Assembly (NCBI GenBank): GCA_020633075.1
Contig: JACKEI010000001.1
Location: 248,001 to 312,000 of the forward strand
Direction of reading: 5' to 3'
From: Sandaracinaceae bacterium
GTDB lineage: Bacteria > Myxococcota_A > Polyangia > Polyangiales > Houyiibacteriaceae
DNA: 64,000 nucleotides
The notes under the pieces were generated by a model, which saw only the letters and a list, made by a program, of their open reading frames with translations, had not been told where the DNA came from and ran no database searches. Within the stretch, counting starts at the first letter, position 1. Each line of letters starts with the position of its first letter. Positions 55,041 to 64,000 of the stretch are shown one piece after another. The position numbers and the translations under genes were made by a program.

Positions 55041-55937
55041 ATGACCACCGCCTTCCTCGACGCCTACGGGCAGTTTCTGCATCTCGCCGAGACTCTTCAC
55101 TTTTCTCGCAGCGCGGAGGCCCTTGCCATGAGCCCGTCGGCGCTCACACGCTGCATCCAGCGGCTGGAGGAGGACCTCGGTCAGCGGCTCTTCGTGCGCG
55201 ACCGACGCAAGGTGACGCTCACACGTGCGGGTCAGCTCTTCCGCGAGCACGCGCGTCAGCAGGTCGCCGCGCACCACGCCCTGCTCGAGGCCCTGGCCGC
55301 AGAGGAGCAGTCCCCCAGCGGCGAGCTGCGCATCGCGTGCACCGTGACCGCGTGCCACTCGGTGCTGCCGGACCTGCTGGCCAGCTGCCGCGCGCGCTAC
55401 CCGGACATCGCGCTGCAGCTGCGCACCGGCGACGCCGCGCGCTCGCTGCAGCAGCTGCACGGCGACGAGGTGGACATGGCCGTGGTGCCGGCGCCCGACG
55501 TGGCGGACAGCGACCTGCGCTACGTGAACCTGGCGGCGACCGCGCTCACCTTCGTGGCGCCTGCTGCGGACGAGGACATGCAGGCGCGCGCGCGTCGCGG
55601 GGGGGCCGAGTGGAACGGTCTCCCGGTGATCCTGCCGCGCCGCGGGGTGGAGCGGGCGCGCGCGGACGAGTACTTCGCGGACATGGGCGTGAGCCCCAGC
55701 CTCTACGCCGAGGTGGACGGAAACGAAGCCATCCTCGCGATGGTCTCGCTGGGCTGCGGCGTGGGGCTGGTGCCGGAGCTGGTGCGCCTGGACAGCCCGC
55801 TGCGCGACGCCATCCGCGCGATAGACGTGCCGCGCCCGCCCGCTGGCTACGCCGTGGCCTTGTGCGCGAAGCGACGCACACTGGAGCGGCGGGCGATGGC
55901 GGCCTTCTGGGAGCTGGCCGAGAGACCCTCCGCGTAG
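55041..55937 (+). CDS. ilvY: LysR-family activator IlvY
   Basis: A 298-residue transcription factor. The winged helix-turn-helix (residues 1-65) reads FLHLAETLHFSRSAEALAMSPSALTRCIQRLEEDLGQRLFV, here split, very near E. coli IlvY. The effector domain has GELRIACTVTACHSVLPDLL, LRTGDAARSLQQL and GGNEAI-like DGNEAILAMVSLGCGVGLVPEL. IlvY binds acetolactate/acetohydroxybutyrate and activates ilvC; the divergent ilvC neighbour supports this assignment. It is convergent with the acyl-CoA ligase (12 bp between stops). Confidence 0.9.
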   Translation: MTTAFLDAYGQFLHLAETLHFSRSAEALAMSPSALTRCIQRLEEDLGQRLFVRDRRKVTLTRAGQLFREHARQQVAAHHALLEALAAEEQSPSGELRIACTVTACHSVLPDLLASCRARYPDIALQLRTGDAARSLQQLHGDEVDMAVVPAPDVADSDLRYVNLAATALTFVAPAADEDMQARARRGGAEWNGLPVILPRRGVERARADEYFADMGVSPSLYAEVDGNEAILAMVSLGCGVGLVPELVRLDSPLRDAIRAIDVPRPPAGYAVALCAKRRTLERRAMAAFWELAERPSA

Positions 55938-55949
55938 ACCCGCTGCAGC

Positions 55950-57449
55950 TCAGCGCGGCTCGCCGAGCAACGCCAGCAGGTCGGGGTTGCGCACCTTGCC
56001 GGATGGCAGCCGCGGCATCTGCGCTACGAAGCGATACTCGCTGGGTTGCTTGAAGCGTGCGAGGCGGGTCTCGCAGAGCGCGCGCAACTCCGCCTCCAGC
56101 GTCTCCACCGAGGTGCCTTCCGCCGCCTCCACCACGGCGACCACACGCTCGCCCCACTCGACGTCGGCCATGCCCGTCACCACCACGTCCGCCACGCCGG
56201 GGTGCGCGGCCAGGGCGGCCTCGACCTCGGCGGGGTAGATGTTGACGCCTCCCGAGAGGATCAGGTTGCTGCGACGATCGGACAGGTAGACGTAGCTGTC
56301 TTCGTCGACGTGCCCGAGGTCGCCTACGCTGAAGACACCATCCGCGACGTAGGCGGCCCGCGTCTTCTCGGGGTCGTGGTGGTAGACGAACGGTTGCGGC
56401 AGGAGCCGATGGCGGCAGACCAGGGTGCCGCGCTGGTTCGCGTCCAGTCGCGCGCCCGTGTCGTCCACCGCGTAGACCTCGAAGCTGGGCAGGGGCCGTC
56501 CGACGCTGCCCGGGTGCGCCAGCCACGCGGGGGAGTCCAAGAGCGTGTAGACGCCGCCCTCGGTCGCGCCCCAGTACTCCGTCAGCACGGGGCCGAAGCG
56601 CGCGATGGCCTCGTGCTTGACGGTCGGAGCGATGGGCGCGGCGCCGTGGAGCAGCACGCGCAGACCAGCTGGCGCTGCTTGCCGGCGCTCGTCCAGGAGG
56701 CGCAGCAGCCGCACGATCATCGTCGGCACCAGGTGCACGTGCCTTACGTCTCGCTCGCCGAGGAGCGCCAGGCAGTGCTCCGTGTCCCAGCGCTCCATCA
56801 CCAGCACGGTGGAGCCCGCCACCGCGTCATAGACCGCGAACAGCAGCGGCGCGGCGTGATAGAGGGGCCCTGGCACCAGGTGCACCCCCGGCTCGAGGAA
56901 GCCCACCAACCGTGCGGTCGCGCGATAGGTGTCGAGCGTCGCCGCGAGCGAGGCCCCGCGCTGCCGCTTGACCCCCTTGGGCTGGCCGCTGGTGCCGCTG
57001 GTGTACATCATGGTGCCGCCCGGTGGGGCCTCCGGGTGCAGCTCGAACGCACGCGCGGCCGCGAGCTCGGCCTCGTACGCGTCTCCCAGCACGAGCGCTC
57101 TCGCGCTGGTGGGGACGAGCTCACGGTGCGCGTCGTCGACGACTACGAGGCGCGCGCCGGAGTCCGCCAGGATGTACGCGATCTCCTGCGGCGTGAGGTG
57201 CCAGTTCACGGGGGTGAGCCAGACCCCCGCGAGCAGCGCTCCGAGCACCACCTCGAACACCTCGACGCGGTTGCGACAGAGCAGGGCGGCGTGGTCGTCC
57301 ACTGCTAGGCCAGCAGCGCGGAGGGTTGCTGCGAACGCCACGGCACGCTCGGCTAGCTCCATGCGCGTCAGCCGGACGGCGCCGCACTCGACCGCCACCG
57401 CGTGCGGGTCGGCGTCACCGAAGAGGAACTCGCAGGGCGTGGCGGACAT
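55950..57449 (-). CDS. Acyl-CoA synthetase (AMP-forming)
   Basis: A 499-residue member of the ANL adenylation family. It shows MMYTSGTSGQPKGVK (ATP loop), LVPGPLYHAAPLLF, YWGATEGGVYTLL, GVFSVGDLGHVDEDSYVYLSDR-type hinge, NLILSGGVNIYPAEVEAALAAHP and LPSGKVRN with the catalytic Lys. The similarity is to fatty-acid-CoA and bile-acid-CoA-type ligases; the chain length of the substrate is unknown. The start has TACACT seven bases upstream. It may function in fatty acid use together with the methylmalonyl-CoA mutase elsewhere in the window, which is only a guess. Confidence 0.9.
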   Translation of the reverse strand: MSATPCEFLFGDADPHAVAVECGAVRLTRMELAERAVAFAATLRAAGLAVDDHAALLCRNRVEVFEVVLGALLAGVWLTPVNWHLTPQEIAYILADSGARLVVVDDAHRELVPTSARALVLGDAYEAELAAARAFELHPEAPPGGTMMYTSGTSGQPKGVKRQRGASLAATLDTYRATARLVGFLEPGVHLVPGPLYHAAPLLFAVYDAVAGSTVLVMERWDTEHCLALLGERDVRHVHLVPTMIVRLLRLLDERRQAAPAGLRVLLHGAAPIAPTVKHEAIARFGPVLTEYWGATEGGVYTLLDSPAWLAHPGSVGRPLPSFEVYAVDDTGARLDANQRGTLVCRHRLLPQPFVYHHDPEKTRAAYVADGVFSVGDLGHVDEDSYVYLSDRRSNLILSGGVNIYPAEVEAALAAHPGVADVVVTGMADVEWGERVVAVVEAAEGTSVETLEAELRALCETRLARFKQPSEYRFVAQMPRLPSGKVRNPDLLALLGEPR

Positions 57450-57456
57450 CGCGCGC

Positions 57457-57462
57457 AGTGTA
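57457..57462 (-). promoter_or_regulatory. TANNNT -10-like element
   Basis: TACACT on the minus strand, 7 nt before the ATG at 57449, without a Shine-Dalgarno sequence. Confidence 0.4.
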
Positions 57463-57558
57463 GCCGCGCGCGCTGGCTGCGCCGCTCGCCTCTCACGCCG
57501 CGCCGGCTGTCGCGAGTCGCCGTTGCGTCGCGGCCCGGCATGGTGCGACGCTGGACGC

Positions 57559-59109
57559 ATGCACTCTCTGGCGAGCCTCCTCCGCCGCCCAGCGTTGGGG
57601 ATCGCGTGCCTTACGCTCATGGCCTGCACGGGCGAACAAAGCGATCTGGAGCCCCTTGGCAGGCGCGAGCCCGTCGCTGTGACGGCCTCCCCTGTGTCGC
57701 AGGGCCCCTACGTGCTCCACGAGTGGGGGCTCGTGGTTTCCGAGCTCGGGCGCCAGAGCGCGCGCGCCATCACGACCGCTCGCGGGGCGGGCGGCGCGGG
57801 GCTGCTGGGGGTGTTCGGCGACCCTGTGCAGCCCATCGGGGTGGGGCTCGGACGCTCGTTCGGCGTCGGGGCGGGTGGCAAGCCGGTGCTCTACTTTCAC
57901 CTGGACGAGGGGACGGCAAGCCTGTCCCTCAGCGTCGCCGTGCAGCCCGCTGGGGGAGGGCGCGTGCTGGAGCACTTCCCGCCGGGGACCCTGGGGGCCG
58001 GCGCAACGGCGCTGAGCTGGCCGAACGTGAGGGTCACGCGTGGCGTGTGCCGCGGGACCTATCCGCAGCTGACCGACCCCGGCTGTCGGACGGAGGACGC
58101 CCTCTGTGAGCTCGCCGAGCTGAGCGCCTACGAGACGGCGGACGCCGACTGCGTGCACGTGGGCGACGCGGAGGCCGGCTTGCTGTTCTACCGAACCGGC
58201 CCGGCCGAGGCGGAGCTGCCGCTGAGCGTCGAGAGGGCCAGTGACATGACCGTGCGCGTCCGCGCGCGGCCTGGCGCCGCTCCCGTGCGAGGCTTCCTCA
58301 TGCGCATCGAGCGCGGCGCGACGCTCCTGGATACGTTCGTGCGTCTGGCGCGAATGGACGAGCTCGGAGCGGATGGAATCGAGATCCCGCGGGCGATAGG
58401 GGAGGGGGTCGTGGCAGGCAACGAGGGGCGCGCGCTGCTGCAAGACTCCCTCGACTCGGCCGGGCTCACGCGCGCGGAGCGCGACGCGTTCATGCTGGCG
58501 TGGGGGGACGCGCTCTTCGGCGTCGTCACGCGCGGGGGCGGGATCGGGGAGCCGGATGACGGGAGCCTCACGGGCCGCGGCGTGGGGCGTGGCGCGGCGG
58601 CGCGGGGCGTCGGCGTCGCGCCGAGGCTTGGGTCGATCGGCGGCTCACCGCCGGTGCCACGCCATCCCCTCGGGTCGGTCCAGGACGCGCTCCTGTACGT
58701 GCTCCCCCAGGCGAGCGTCGACGACTTGCTGCCGCTAACGCTCGACCCGCGCCCTCGCGACGTGCGTCGCGTGTTCGTCGCCCGCGTGGACCTCTCCACG
58801 CTCGGCAACGCGCCTCTCCGCGCGGCCGCGCCAGAGGTGCAGGGGGCGCTCGACCCGCAGGTCGTGCGCCGCGTCATCCGGCGCCACTTCGGCGCGCTGC
58901 GGCGCTGCCTGCTGCCGCACGACGCTGCGCTCGCCTTCCAGCTGGGGCTCCGGGTGCTCACCACGGGCGCCGTCTCCGAGGTCACCGTAGACGGGGAGCT
59001 GCTGAGTGACGAGGAGCGCAGCTGCGTGCTGGGCGTCGCGCGCGGCTTCACCTTCCCCGCCGCGGAGACCGTGAGCACCATTCGGCAGCCTATGACGGTG
59101 CCGTACTGA
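57559..59109 (+). CDS. Large lipoprotein with AgmX/PglI-like C-terminus
   Basis: A 516-residue exported protein. Signal peptide with lipobox LMAC (Cys23). The main part (residues 40-400) shows VLHEWGLVVSE, LYFHLDEG and a Cys-containing block CRGTYPQLTDPGCRTEDALCELAEL; no enzyme family is recognised. A low-complexity Gly/Arg stretch (SLTGRGVGRGAAARG) precedes the C-terminal 100 residues (VVRRVIRRHFGALRRCLLPHDA, LGLRVLTTGAVSEVTVDGEL, SCVLGVARGFTFP), which match the AgmX/PglI-type domain also present at 13159-13830. ATG 57559 starts the signal peptide. Confidence 0.7.
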   Translation: MHSLASLLRRPALGIACLTLMACTGEQSDLEPLGRREPVAVTASPVSQGPYVLHEWGLVVSELGRQSARAITTARGAGGAGLLGVFGDPVQPIGVGLGRSFGVGAGGKPVLYFHLDEGTASLSLSVAVQPAGGGRVLEHFPPGTLGAGATALSWPNVRVTRGVCRGTYPQLTDPGCRTEDALCELAELSAYETADADCVHVGDAEAGLLFYRTGPAEAELPLSVERASDMTVRVRARPGAAPVRGFLMRIERGATLLDTFVRLARMDELGADGIEIPRAIGEGVVAGNEGRALLQDSLDSAGLTRAERDAFMLAWGDALFGVVTRGGGIGEPDDGSLTGRGVGRGAAARGVGVAPRLGSIGGSPPVPRHPLGSVQDALLYVLPQASVDDLLPLTLDPRPRDVRRVFVARVDLSTLGNAPLRAAAPEVQGALDPQVVRRVIRRHFGALRRCLLPHDAALAFQLGLRVLTTGAVSEVTVDGELLSDEERSCVLGVARGFTFPAAETVSTIRQPMTVPY

Positions 59110-59140
59110 AGGTTCGTCACCAGCGCTTGCACCCACCTGG

Positions 59141-59146
59141 TAGGCT
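59141..59146 (+). promoter_or_regulatory. TANNNT -10-like element
   Basis: TAGGCT, 7 nt before the ATG at 59154, with no Shine-Dalgarno sequence between. The preceding stop codon is only 31 bp upstream. Confidence 0.35.
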
Positions 59147-59153
59147 TCCAGCC

Positions 59154-60416
<1,263 letters not shown>

Positions 60417-60424
60417 GCGTGCGG

Positions 60425-60883
60425 CTACTCGAGCGCGGACAAGACCGCGCTGGTCACCTGGCCCCGCGTCAGCACTTCGCCCCCGTGGTCGCGCGCGAAG
60501 CCCTCTGCGGCCTCACGCCCCTCGATGGGCACGAGGTCCGCGCCCATCGGGCTCATGAGGTCGCTGCCGCGCACGTACAGCAGCGCCTCGGCGGGGCGCT
60601 CGGCCTGGGTGTAGTACTCGGTCAGGCGCAGCGCGCGCACGCGCTCCGGCCCCTGCGCGGCGGCGTAGCGAAACAGGCACTTGGGTGAGTCGAAGCGCAG
60701 CGTGGCGCCCTCTGGTCCCGTCGCGGCGGCCGCCCACGCGGGGGCGCTGTCCGCATACATGCCGCACTGCGCGCAGCGCGGGCGCGTCTCTGCGTCGCTG
60801 CAAGCCAGGAGCGTCAGCCCGACAACCATCGCCACCGCCGCTGCCAACAGCTCACGAGCGCCCGGGCTCCACATGCGGATCAT
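60425..60883 (-). CDS. NosL-like copper-binding lipoprotein
   Basis: A 152-residue exported lipoprotein (lipobox LLAC, Cys28). CAQCGMY at residues 37-43 and FDSPKCLFRYAAAQ near 75-85 form the NosL-type pattern; NosL is a Cu(I) lipoprotein needed for the copper centre of nitrous oxide reductase. EYYTQAERPAEALLYV and MGADLVPIEGREAAEGFARDHGGEVL are also family-like. No nosZ is present here, so it may serve another copper or heme-type enzyme. Its start overlaps the preceding gene as ATGA. It is the last gene of the terminal operon. Confidence 0.85.
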   Translation of the reverse strand: MIRMWSPGARELLAAAVAMVVGLTLLACSDAETRPRCAQCGMYADSAPAWAAAATGPEGATLRFDSPKCLFRYAAAQGPERVRALRLTEYYTQAERPAEALLYVRGSDLMSPMGADLVPIEGREAAEGFARDHGGEVLTRGQVTSAVLSALE

Positions 60884-61932
60884 CCTGCACCTCCAAAGAC
60901 CGAGACGCCGCCGCTGCGCACCAGGTAGACCACCACCGGAGCGAGCAGCAGCGCGAACGCGGCGACGAACGCGTACGCCGCGAAGCGCGCCGCCGCCCGC
61001 TCCAGCGCTCGCGCGTGCTCCCGCTCGCCGCTGATGCGGGAGAGCGCGCGCACCACGGCGGGCACCGGGCCGAGCGCCAACCCCGCGAAGAGCGCGCCGA
61101 AGAGAGGCCAGCCCACGCCCCACACGTCGGCGTGCAAGAGACAGAACGGACAGGTGTGTACGGGGGACCCGTACGCGTGCGGCGCGACGAAGCCCATGAT
61201 GGCAGGCACCGAGGCCAGGCAGGCCACGACGCTGCTGAGGGCCAGCAGCGGAGCTAGCGCGCGTGTGTCGCTGCGCTGCATGCGCAGCCCCAGCGCCGCG
61301 CTCGTCAGCGAGGCCCCCACCGCCACCCCAAACGCCACCCGTGGGAGGGCGACGTGGGCGCCCAGCGCCGCAGCGACCTCGGGGTCCAGCTGAGAGGCGC
61401 AGCACGACGCGACGACCGACAGGTCCAGCGACAGCGCGAAGCGCAGCGTCAGCGCGAAGTCGAGCGCCAGGAGGGGCGCAATGAGCAGCAGGGCTCGCCA
61501 GGTGACGGCGCCGAGAGACGACGAAGGCAGACGTAGATCGTAGCGATAGACGGCGAGCCACAGCGCACAGCTGAGCGCCGTGAGCACCGTCACGCCCAGC
61601 ATCGCGAACCCCGAGGACCCGAGGTCCAGCACGCCATAGGCGCACATGGCGCCCTGTACGCTGGCGCTCAGGCGATCGGCGGCCACCACGCTCAGCACCA
61701 CATTCAGCAGCTGGAAGACCATGGCGGCTTGCACGAGCATCGCGGCCAGCTCCGCGCGCCGCTCGAGCACGATGGTCGCCTCCCTCAGGCTCGCGGGGTC
61801 CGTGGAGCCTTGCGCGCGACGCGCGGCGAGCACCTGCAGGCCCACCCCGCTGGCCACCACCGTCACGCCCAGCGCGGCCAGGGCGCCGAGCAGCCGCGCG
61901 AGCAGGGTAGGGTGCAAGAGGTTCTCGACCAC
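60880..61932 (-). CDS. Polytopic membrane protein with CxxC motif, NosL-linked
   Basis: A 350-residue membrane protein with about eight hydrophobic helices. It has a CPFCLLHADVWG segment near residue 263 and CC at about 175 (VASCCASQLD), with conserved-looking His nearby; these could bind copper or act in thiol redox. The family is not one I recognise. It overlaps nosL by 4 bp and follows the ABC ATPase by 27 bp, so it belongs to a metal-related export or assembly unit. Start GTG 61932 is the first plausible start. Confidence 0.7.
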   Translation of the reverse strand: MVENLLHPTLLARLLGALAALGVTVVASGVGLQVLAARRAQGSTDPASLREATIVLERRAELAAMLVQAAMVFQLLNVVLSVVAADRLSASVQGAMCAYGVLDLGSSGFAMLGVTVLTALSCALWLAVYRYDLRLPSSSLGAVTWRALLLIAPLLALDFALTLRFALSLDLSVVASCCASQLDPEVAAALGAHVALPRVAFGVAVGASLTSAALGLRMQRSDTRALAPLLALSSVVACLASVPAIMGFVAPHAYGSPVHTCPFCLLHADVWGVGWPLFGALFAGLALGPVPAVVRALSRISGEREHARALERAAARFAAYAFVAAFALLLAPVVVYLVRSGGVSVFGGAG

Positions 61933-61959
61933 GCGAGCAACATGGTCGCTGGGGCGGAC

Positions 61960-62631
61960 CTACGCCAGCAGCCGTCCGTCGCGCAGCTCGACCACGCGGT
62001 CGACCTCCTCGCGCTCCACGAGGCGCGGGTCGTGCGTGGACGCGAGGATGATCGTGCCGGCGTCGCGCAGCTCCCCCAACGCGCGCACGATCTCGGCCGC
62101 GCTCTCGCGGTCCACGTGCGCCGTCGGTTCGTCCAACAGCAACAGGTCGGGGCTCGTCACCACCGCTCGGGCGAGCGCCCCTCGCTGCCGCTCGCCCCCG
62201 GAGAGCTTGTCCGCGCGGCTGTCTGCGAGGTCCCCGAGCCCCAGCCGCGCGAGCCACGCGCGGGCGTGCGTCTCGGCTGCGGCGTTGCTCGCGCCGCTGG
62301 GCAGCAGCGGGAGCAGCACGTTGTCCAGCAACGTGAGGGAGCCGATCAGCCCGAGGTCTTGGAAGACGAAGCCCACGCGCTCACGGCGCAGCCGGGCGCG
62401 GTGATGGTCCCGGAGCGTGACGATGGACTGCCCGAACAGGCGCACATCCCCCGAGGTGGGTGTGGTCATGCCTCCCGCGAGCGCGAGCAGCGTGGACTTG
62501 CCGCTCCCGCTGGGCCCCGCGAGCACGGTGAGCGAACCCGCCGTGAGCGAGAGCGAGACGCCCGCCACCGCCTCGTGCGTCCGCCGCCCGTCCTGGTAGC
62601 GCTTGTGGACGTCTACGAGCTCGACGCTCAC
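61960..62631 (-). CDS. ABC transporter ATPase, LolD/MacB type
   Basis: A 223-residue nucleotide-binding subunit. Walker A GPSGSGKST is near residues 39-47, Q-loop GFVFQDLGLIGSLT, signature LSGGERQRGALARAV, Walker B LLLLDEPTAHVD and H-loop STHDPRLV. Start GTG 62631 overlaps the permease stop as GTGA. It pairs with the FtsX-like permease upstream. Confidence 0.92.
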   Translation of the reverse strand: MSVELVDVHKRYQDGRRTHEAVAGVSLSLTAGSLTVLAGPSGSGKSTLLALAGGMTTPTSGDVRLFGQSIVTLRDHHRARLRRERVGFVFQDLGLIGSLTLLDNVLLPLLPSGASNAAAETHARAWLARLGLGDLADSRADKLSGGERQRGALARAVVTSPDLLLLDEPTAHVDRESAAEIVRALGELRDAGTIILASTHDPRLVEREEVDRVVELRDGRLLA

Positions 62632-63800
62632 GAGCGGCCTCGCTGTGCGTCCAGGGGATCCATGACTGCCGCGCGAAAGGCCGGCACCAGTCCCACCGCG
62701 ACATAGGGCAACACCACGGCGGCGAGGATGCTGAGTGGAGTGCTCGCGTCGAGGTGCGGTGTGAGGCGCAGCTCCGGATACAGCGCGCTCCAGCCGAAGA
62801 GGGCCCCCGACAGCCCTGGCGCGCCCAGCCAGAAGACGTAGCCGTAGGCGAGGGAGACCCCCAGGCTGGCCCCCGTGAGGGCTACGATCAGCTGCTCCAA
62901 GAGGCGCACCTCCAGCACCTCGGAGGTCTGCCAACCGACGGCCTTCAGGATGCCGATCTCTCGCCTCTCGACCTCTCCCAGGCCGGTGAGCCGGTCCCAC
63001 GCCAGCAGCAACAGCGCCGCGAGGGCAGGCAGCAGCAGGACGCTCACGAGCCCACCACGCGCGTCGAAGGTCAGCGCGTGCGTACGCTCCAGCAAGGTGC
63101 GCTGGAGCACCCGCGCACCCGGAAAGAGCTCTGCCGCCCGGTTCGCGATTACGGACGCTTCGCTAGCGACGCGCAGCTCCACGGCCAGGTCCGTGTAGAG
63201 CTCCTCGGGCATGCCGAGCAGCGTCCGAGCGAGGGGCTCCGCAGCCAGCACCACGTCCGCCGTGCGCAACGCGGAGGTGCTGCGGAAGAGCCCGACGATG
63301 TGCACCAGCTGGTAGCCGTCTGCGGCGGGGAGCGCGACCTGATCGCCCAGCTGGAGACCCAAGCGCTCCGCCAGCGTACTGCCCACCACCACGTCGTTCT
63401 CGCCACTGGGGAGCGCGCCGTCTAGCGCGCCATCCAACGCGCCGTGCTCTGGTCCGTCGCTGCGCATCCCGACGATGGTCAGGTTCGCTTCGAGCGATGG
63501 GACGTACAGGTAGCCCCACACGCGCGGGGTCACGCTCTCCACCCCGCGCATCGCCGCCAGCGTGGCGACGTGCGTGGCGTCCACCAGGGCGGGGCGGCCG
63601 GCTACCGTGCGCTGCACCATCAGGTCGGGCAGCTGGTCGATCCCCAAGCGCGACTCGTGGCGCAGCGCATCGGTGAGGAAGACCACAGACGCGAAGAGCA
63701 TGGTGATGAAGGCGAGGCCCACCATCATGGCTGCCGTCCTGCCGCCGCGGCGAGCGCAGGCGCCCACGGCGAAGCGCCACCGCGCGAAGTGGGCCTTCAC
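62628..63800 (-). CDS. FtsX-like ABC permease
   Basis: A 390-residue inner-membrane permease of the MacB/FtsX fold. Helix 1 is about residues 22-44 (AAMMVGLAFITMLFASVVFLTDAL), followed by a periplasmic domain of about 200 residues and three C-terminal helices, with EVERREIGILKAVGWQTSEV as the coupling-helix motif. A short internal repeat (GALDGALDGAL) lies near residue 127. The start is GTG 63800, overlapping the stop of the upstream gene as GTGA. With the ATPase it forms an ABC system of the lipoprotein/copper-accessory type. Confidence 0.87.
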   Translation of the reverse strand: MKAHFARWRFAVGACARRGGRTAAMMVGLAFITMLFASVVFLTDALRHESRLGIDQLPDLMVQRTVAGRPALVDATHVATLAAMRGVESVTPRVWGYLYVPSLEANLTIVGMRSDGPEHGALDGALDGALPSGENDVVVGSTLAERLGLQLGDQVALPAADGYQLVHIVGLFRSTSALRTADVVLAAEPLARTLLGMPEELYTDLAVELRVASEASVIANRAAELFPGARVLQRTLLERTHALTFDARGGLVSVLLLPALAALLLLAWDRLTGLGEVERREIGILKAVGWQTSEVLEVRLLEQLIVALTGASLGVSLAYGYVFWLGAPGLSGALFGWSALYPELRLTPHLDASTPLSILAAVVLPYVAVGLVPAFRAAVMDPLDAQRGRS

Positions 63801-64000
63801 GGCGTCGGCTCCGTGGGGTGGGGCACGCGCCTGGGATCCCGTGCCGACTGACCCAGCAAGCTGGGCTGCGGCGCGATGAGCGCCCCGGCCGGGTCGGTGT
63901 CCAGGATCGCGGGTGCGTCCGCAGCGGCGGCGCCGGGCTCCACCTGCGTAGGGTTGCGCAGCCAGCGGGAGCTCGAGGAGAGCGCCAGGTCCGAGAAGCC
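63797..64000 (-). CDS. Unknown protein, C-terminal end only (runs off the window)
   Basis: Sixty-seven codons of an open frame that ends in TGA overlapping the permease GTG. The visible sequence (GFSDLALSSSSRWLRNPT, then DAPAILDTDPAGALIAPQPS) is Pro/Ala-rich without a motif I recognise. The tight overlap shows it is part of the same operon. Its identity would say much about the role of the NosL/ABC unit. Confidence 0.55.
   Translation of the reverse strand, partial: GFSDLALSSSSRWLRNPTQVEPGAAAADAPAILDTDPAGALIAPQPSLLGQSARDPRRVPHPTEPTP

Overview
The window is a GC-rich (roughly 70 percent by eye), densely coded chromosomal segment. It most likely comes from a myxobacterium-like Myxococcota, perhaps of the Sandaracinus/Polyangia kind. 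Evidence for this is a TIGR02265-type protein (a family described as restricted to Myxococcales), two lipoproteins ending in an AgmX/PglI-like domain, a MopE-type Asp/Asn/Cys motif, many lipobox proteins of unknown function, and a stand-alone NRPS. I saw no rRNA, tRNA, CRISPR array, prophage or insertion sequence. No stretch over 300 bp lacks a gene.

Layout. 1-11 kb: 5' part of purF, a HupE/UreJ-like membrane protein, a rifampin-phosphotransferase/PEP-synthase-like enzyme with an RluA-type pseudouridine synthase, a TPR protein and two surface lipoproteins. 11-18 kb: truC, a ThrE-type exporter, a MEST-like hydrolase, a HAD purine 5'-nucleotidase, a PLP-dependent D-threonine-aldolase-like enzyme and a second TPR protein. 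18-29 kb: a one-module NRPS (C-A-PCP-TE), a TIGR02265 protein with an FAD oxidoreductase, a Cys-motif orphan, a DinF-type MATE pump and the catalytic chain of methylmalonyl-CoA mutase. 29-38 kb: an esterase lipoprotein, a fused TrpE-TrpG anthranilate synthase behind a trp attenuator, an MFS pump, a CBS protein, a NarL-type two-component pair and two exported proteins.

38-57 kb is organised around branched-chain amino acid synthesis. A six-gene minus-strand operon (ilvB-ilvN-leuA-leuC-leuD-cimA) starts behind a leader peptide rich in Val/Leu/Ile codons and a textbook terminator. A DevBCA/TolC-like export operon separates it from ilvC, which is divergent from an IlvY-type LysR regulator with a TTGCG-N5-CGCAA palindrome between them. 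Next to ilvC, a 1.7-kb segment with a polytopic membrane protein is bracketed by a perfect 142-bp direct repeat made of the tails of the two genes it separates. This is the scar of an insertion.

57-64 kb: an acyl-CoA ligase, a large lipoprotein, glutamate dehydrogenase, and a tightly overlapping operon of FtsX-like permease, ABC ATPase, polytopic protein with CxxC motif, and NosL-like lipoprotein.

The observations I rate highest are the paired trp and ilv attenuators whose leader ORFs seem to start at the transcript 5' end, a recurrent TANNNT hexamer 6-9 nt before start codons (a leaderless-transcript signature), and the 142-bp repeat scar. Functional names rest on motifs read by eye; no database search was possible.
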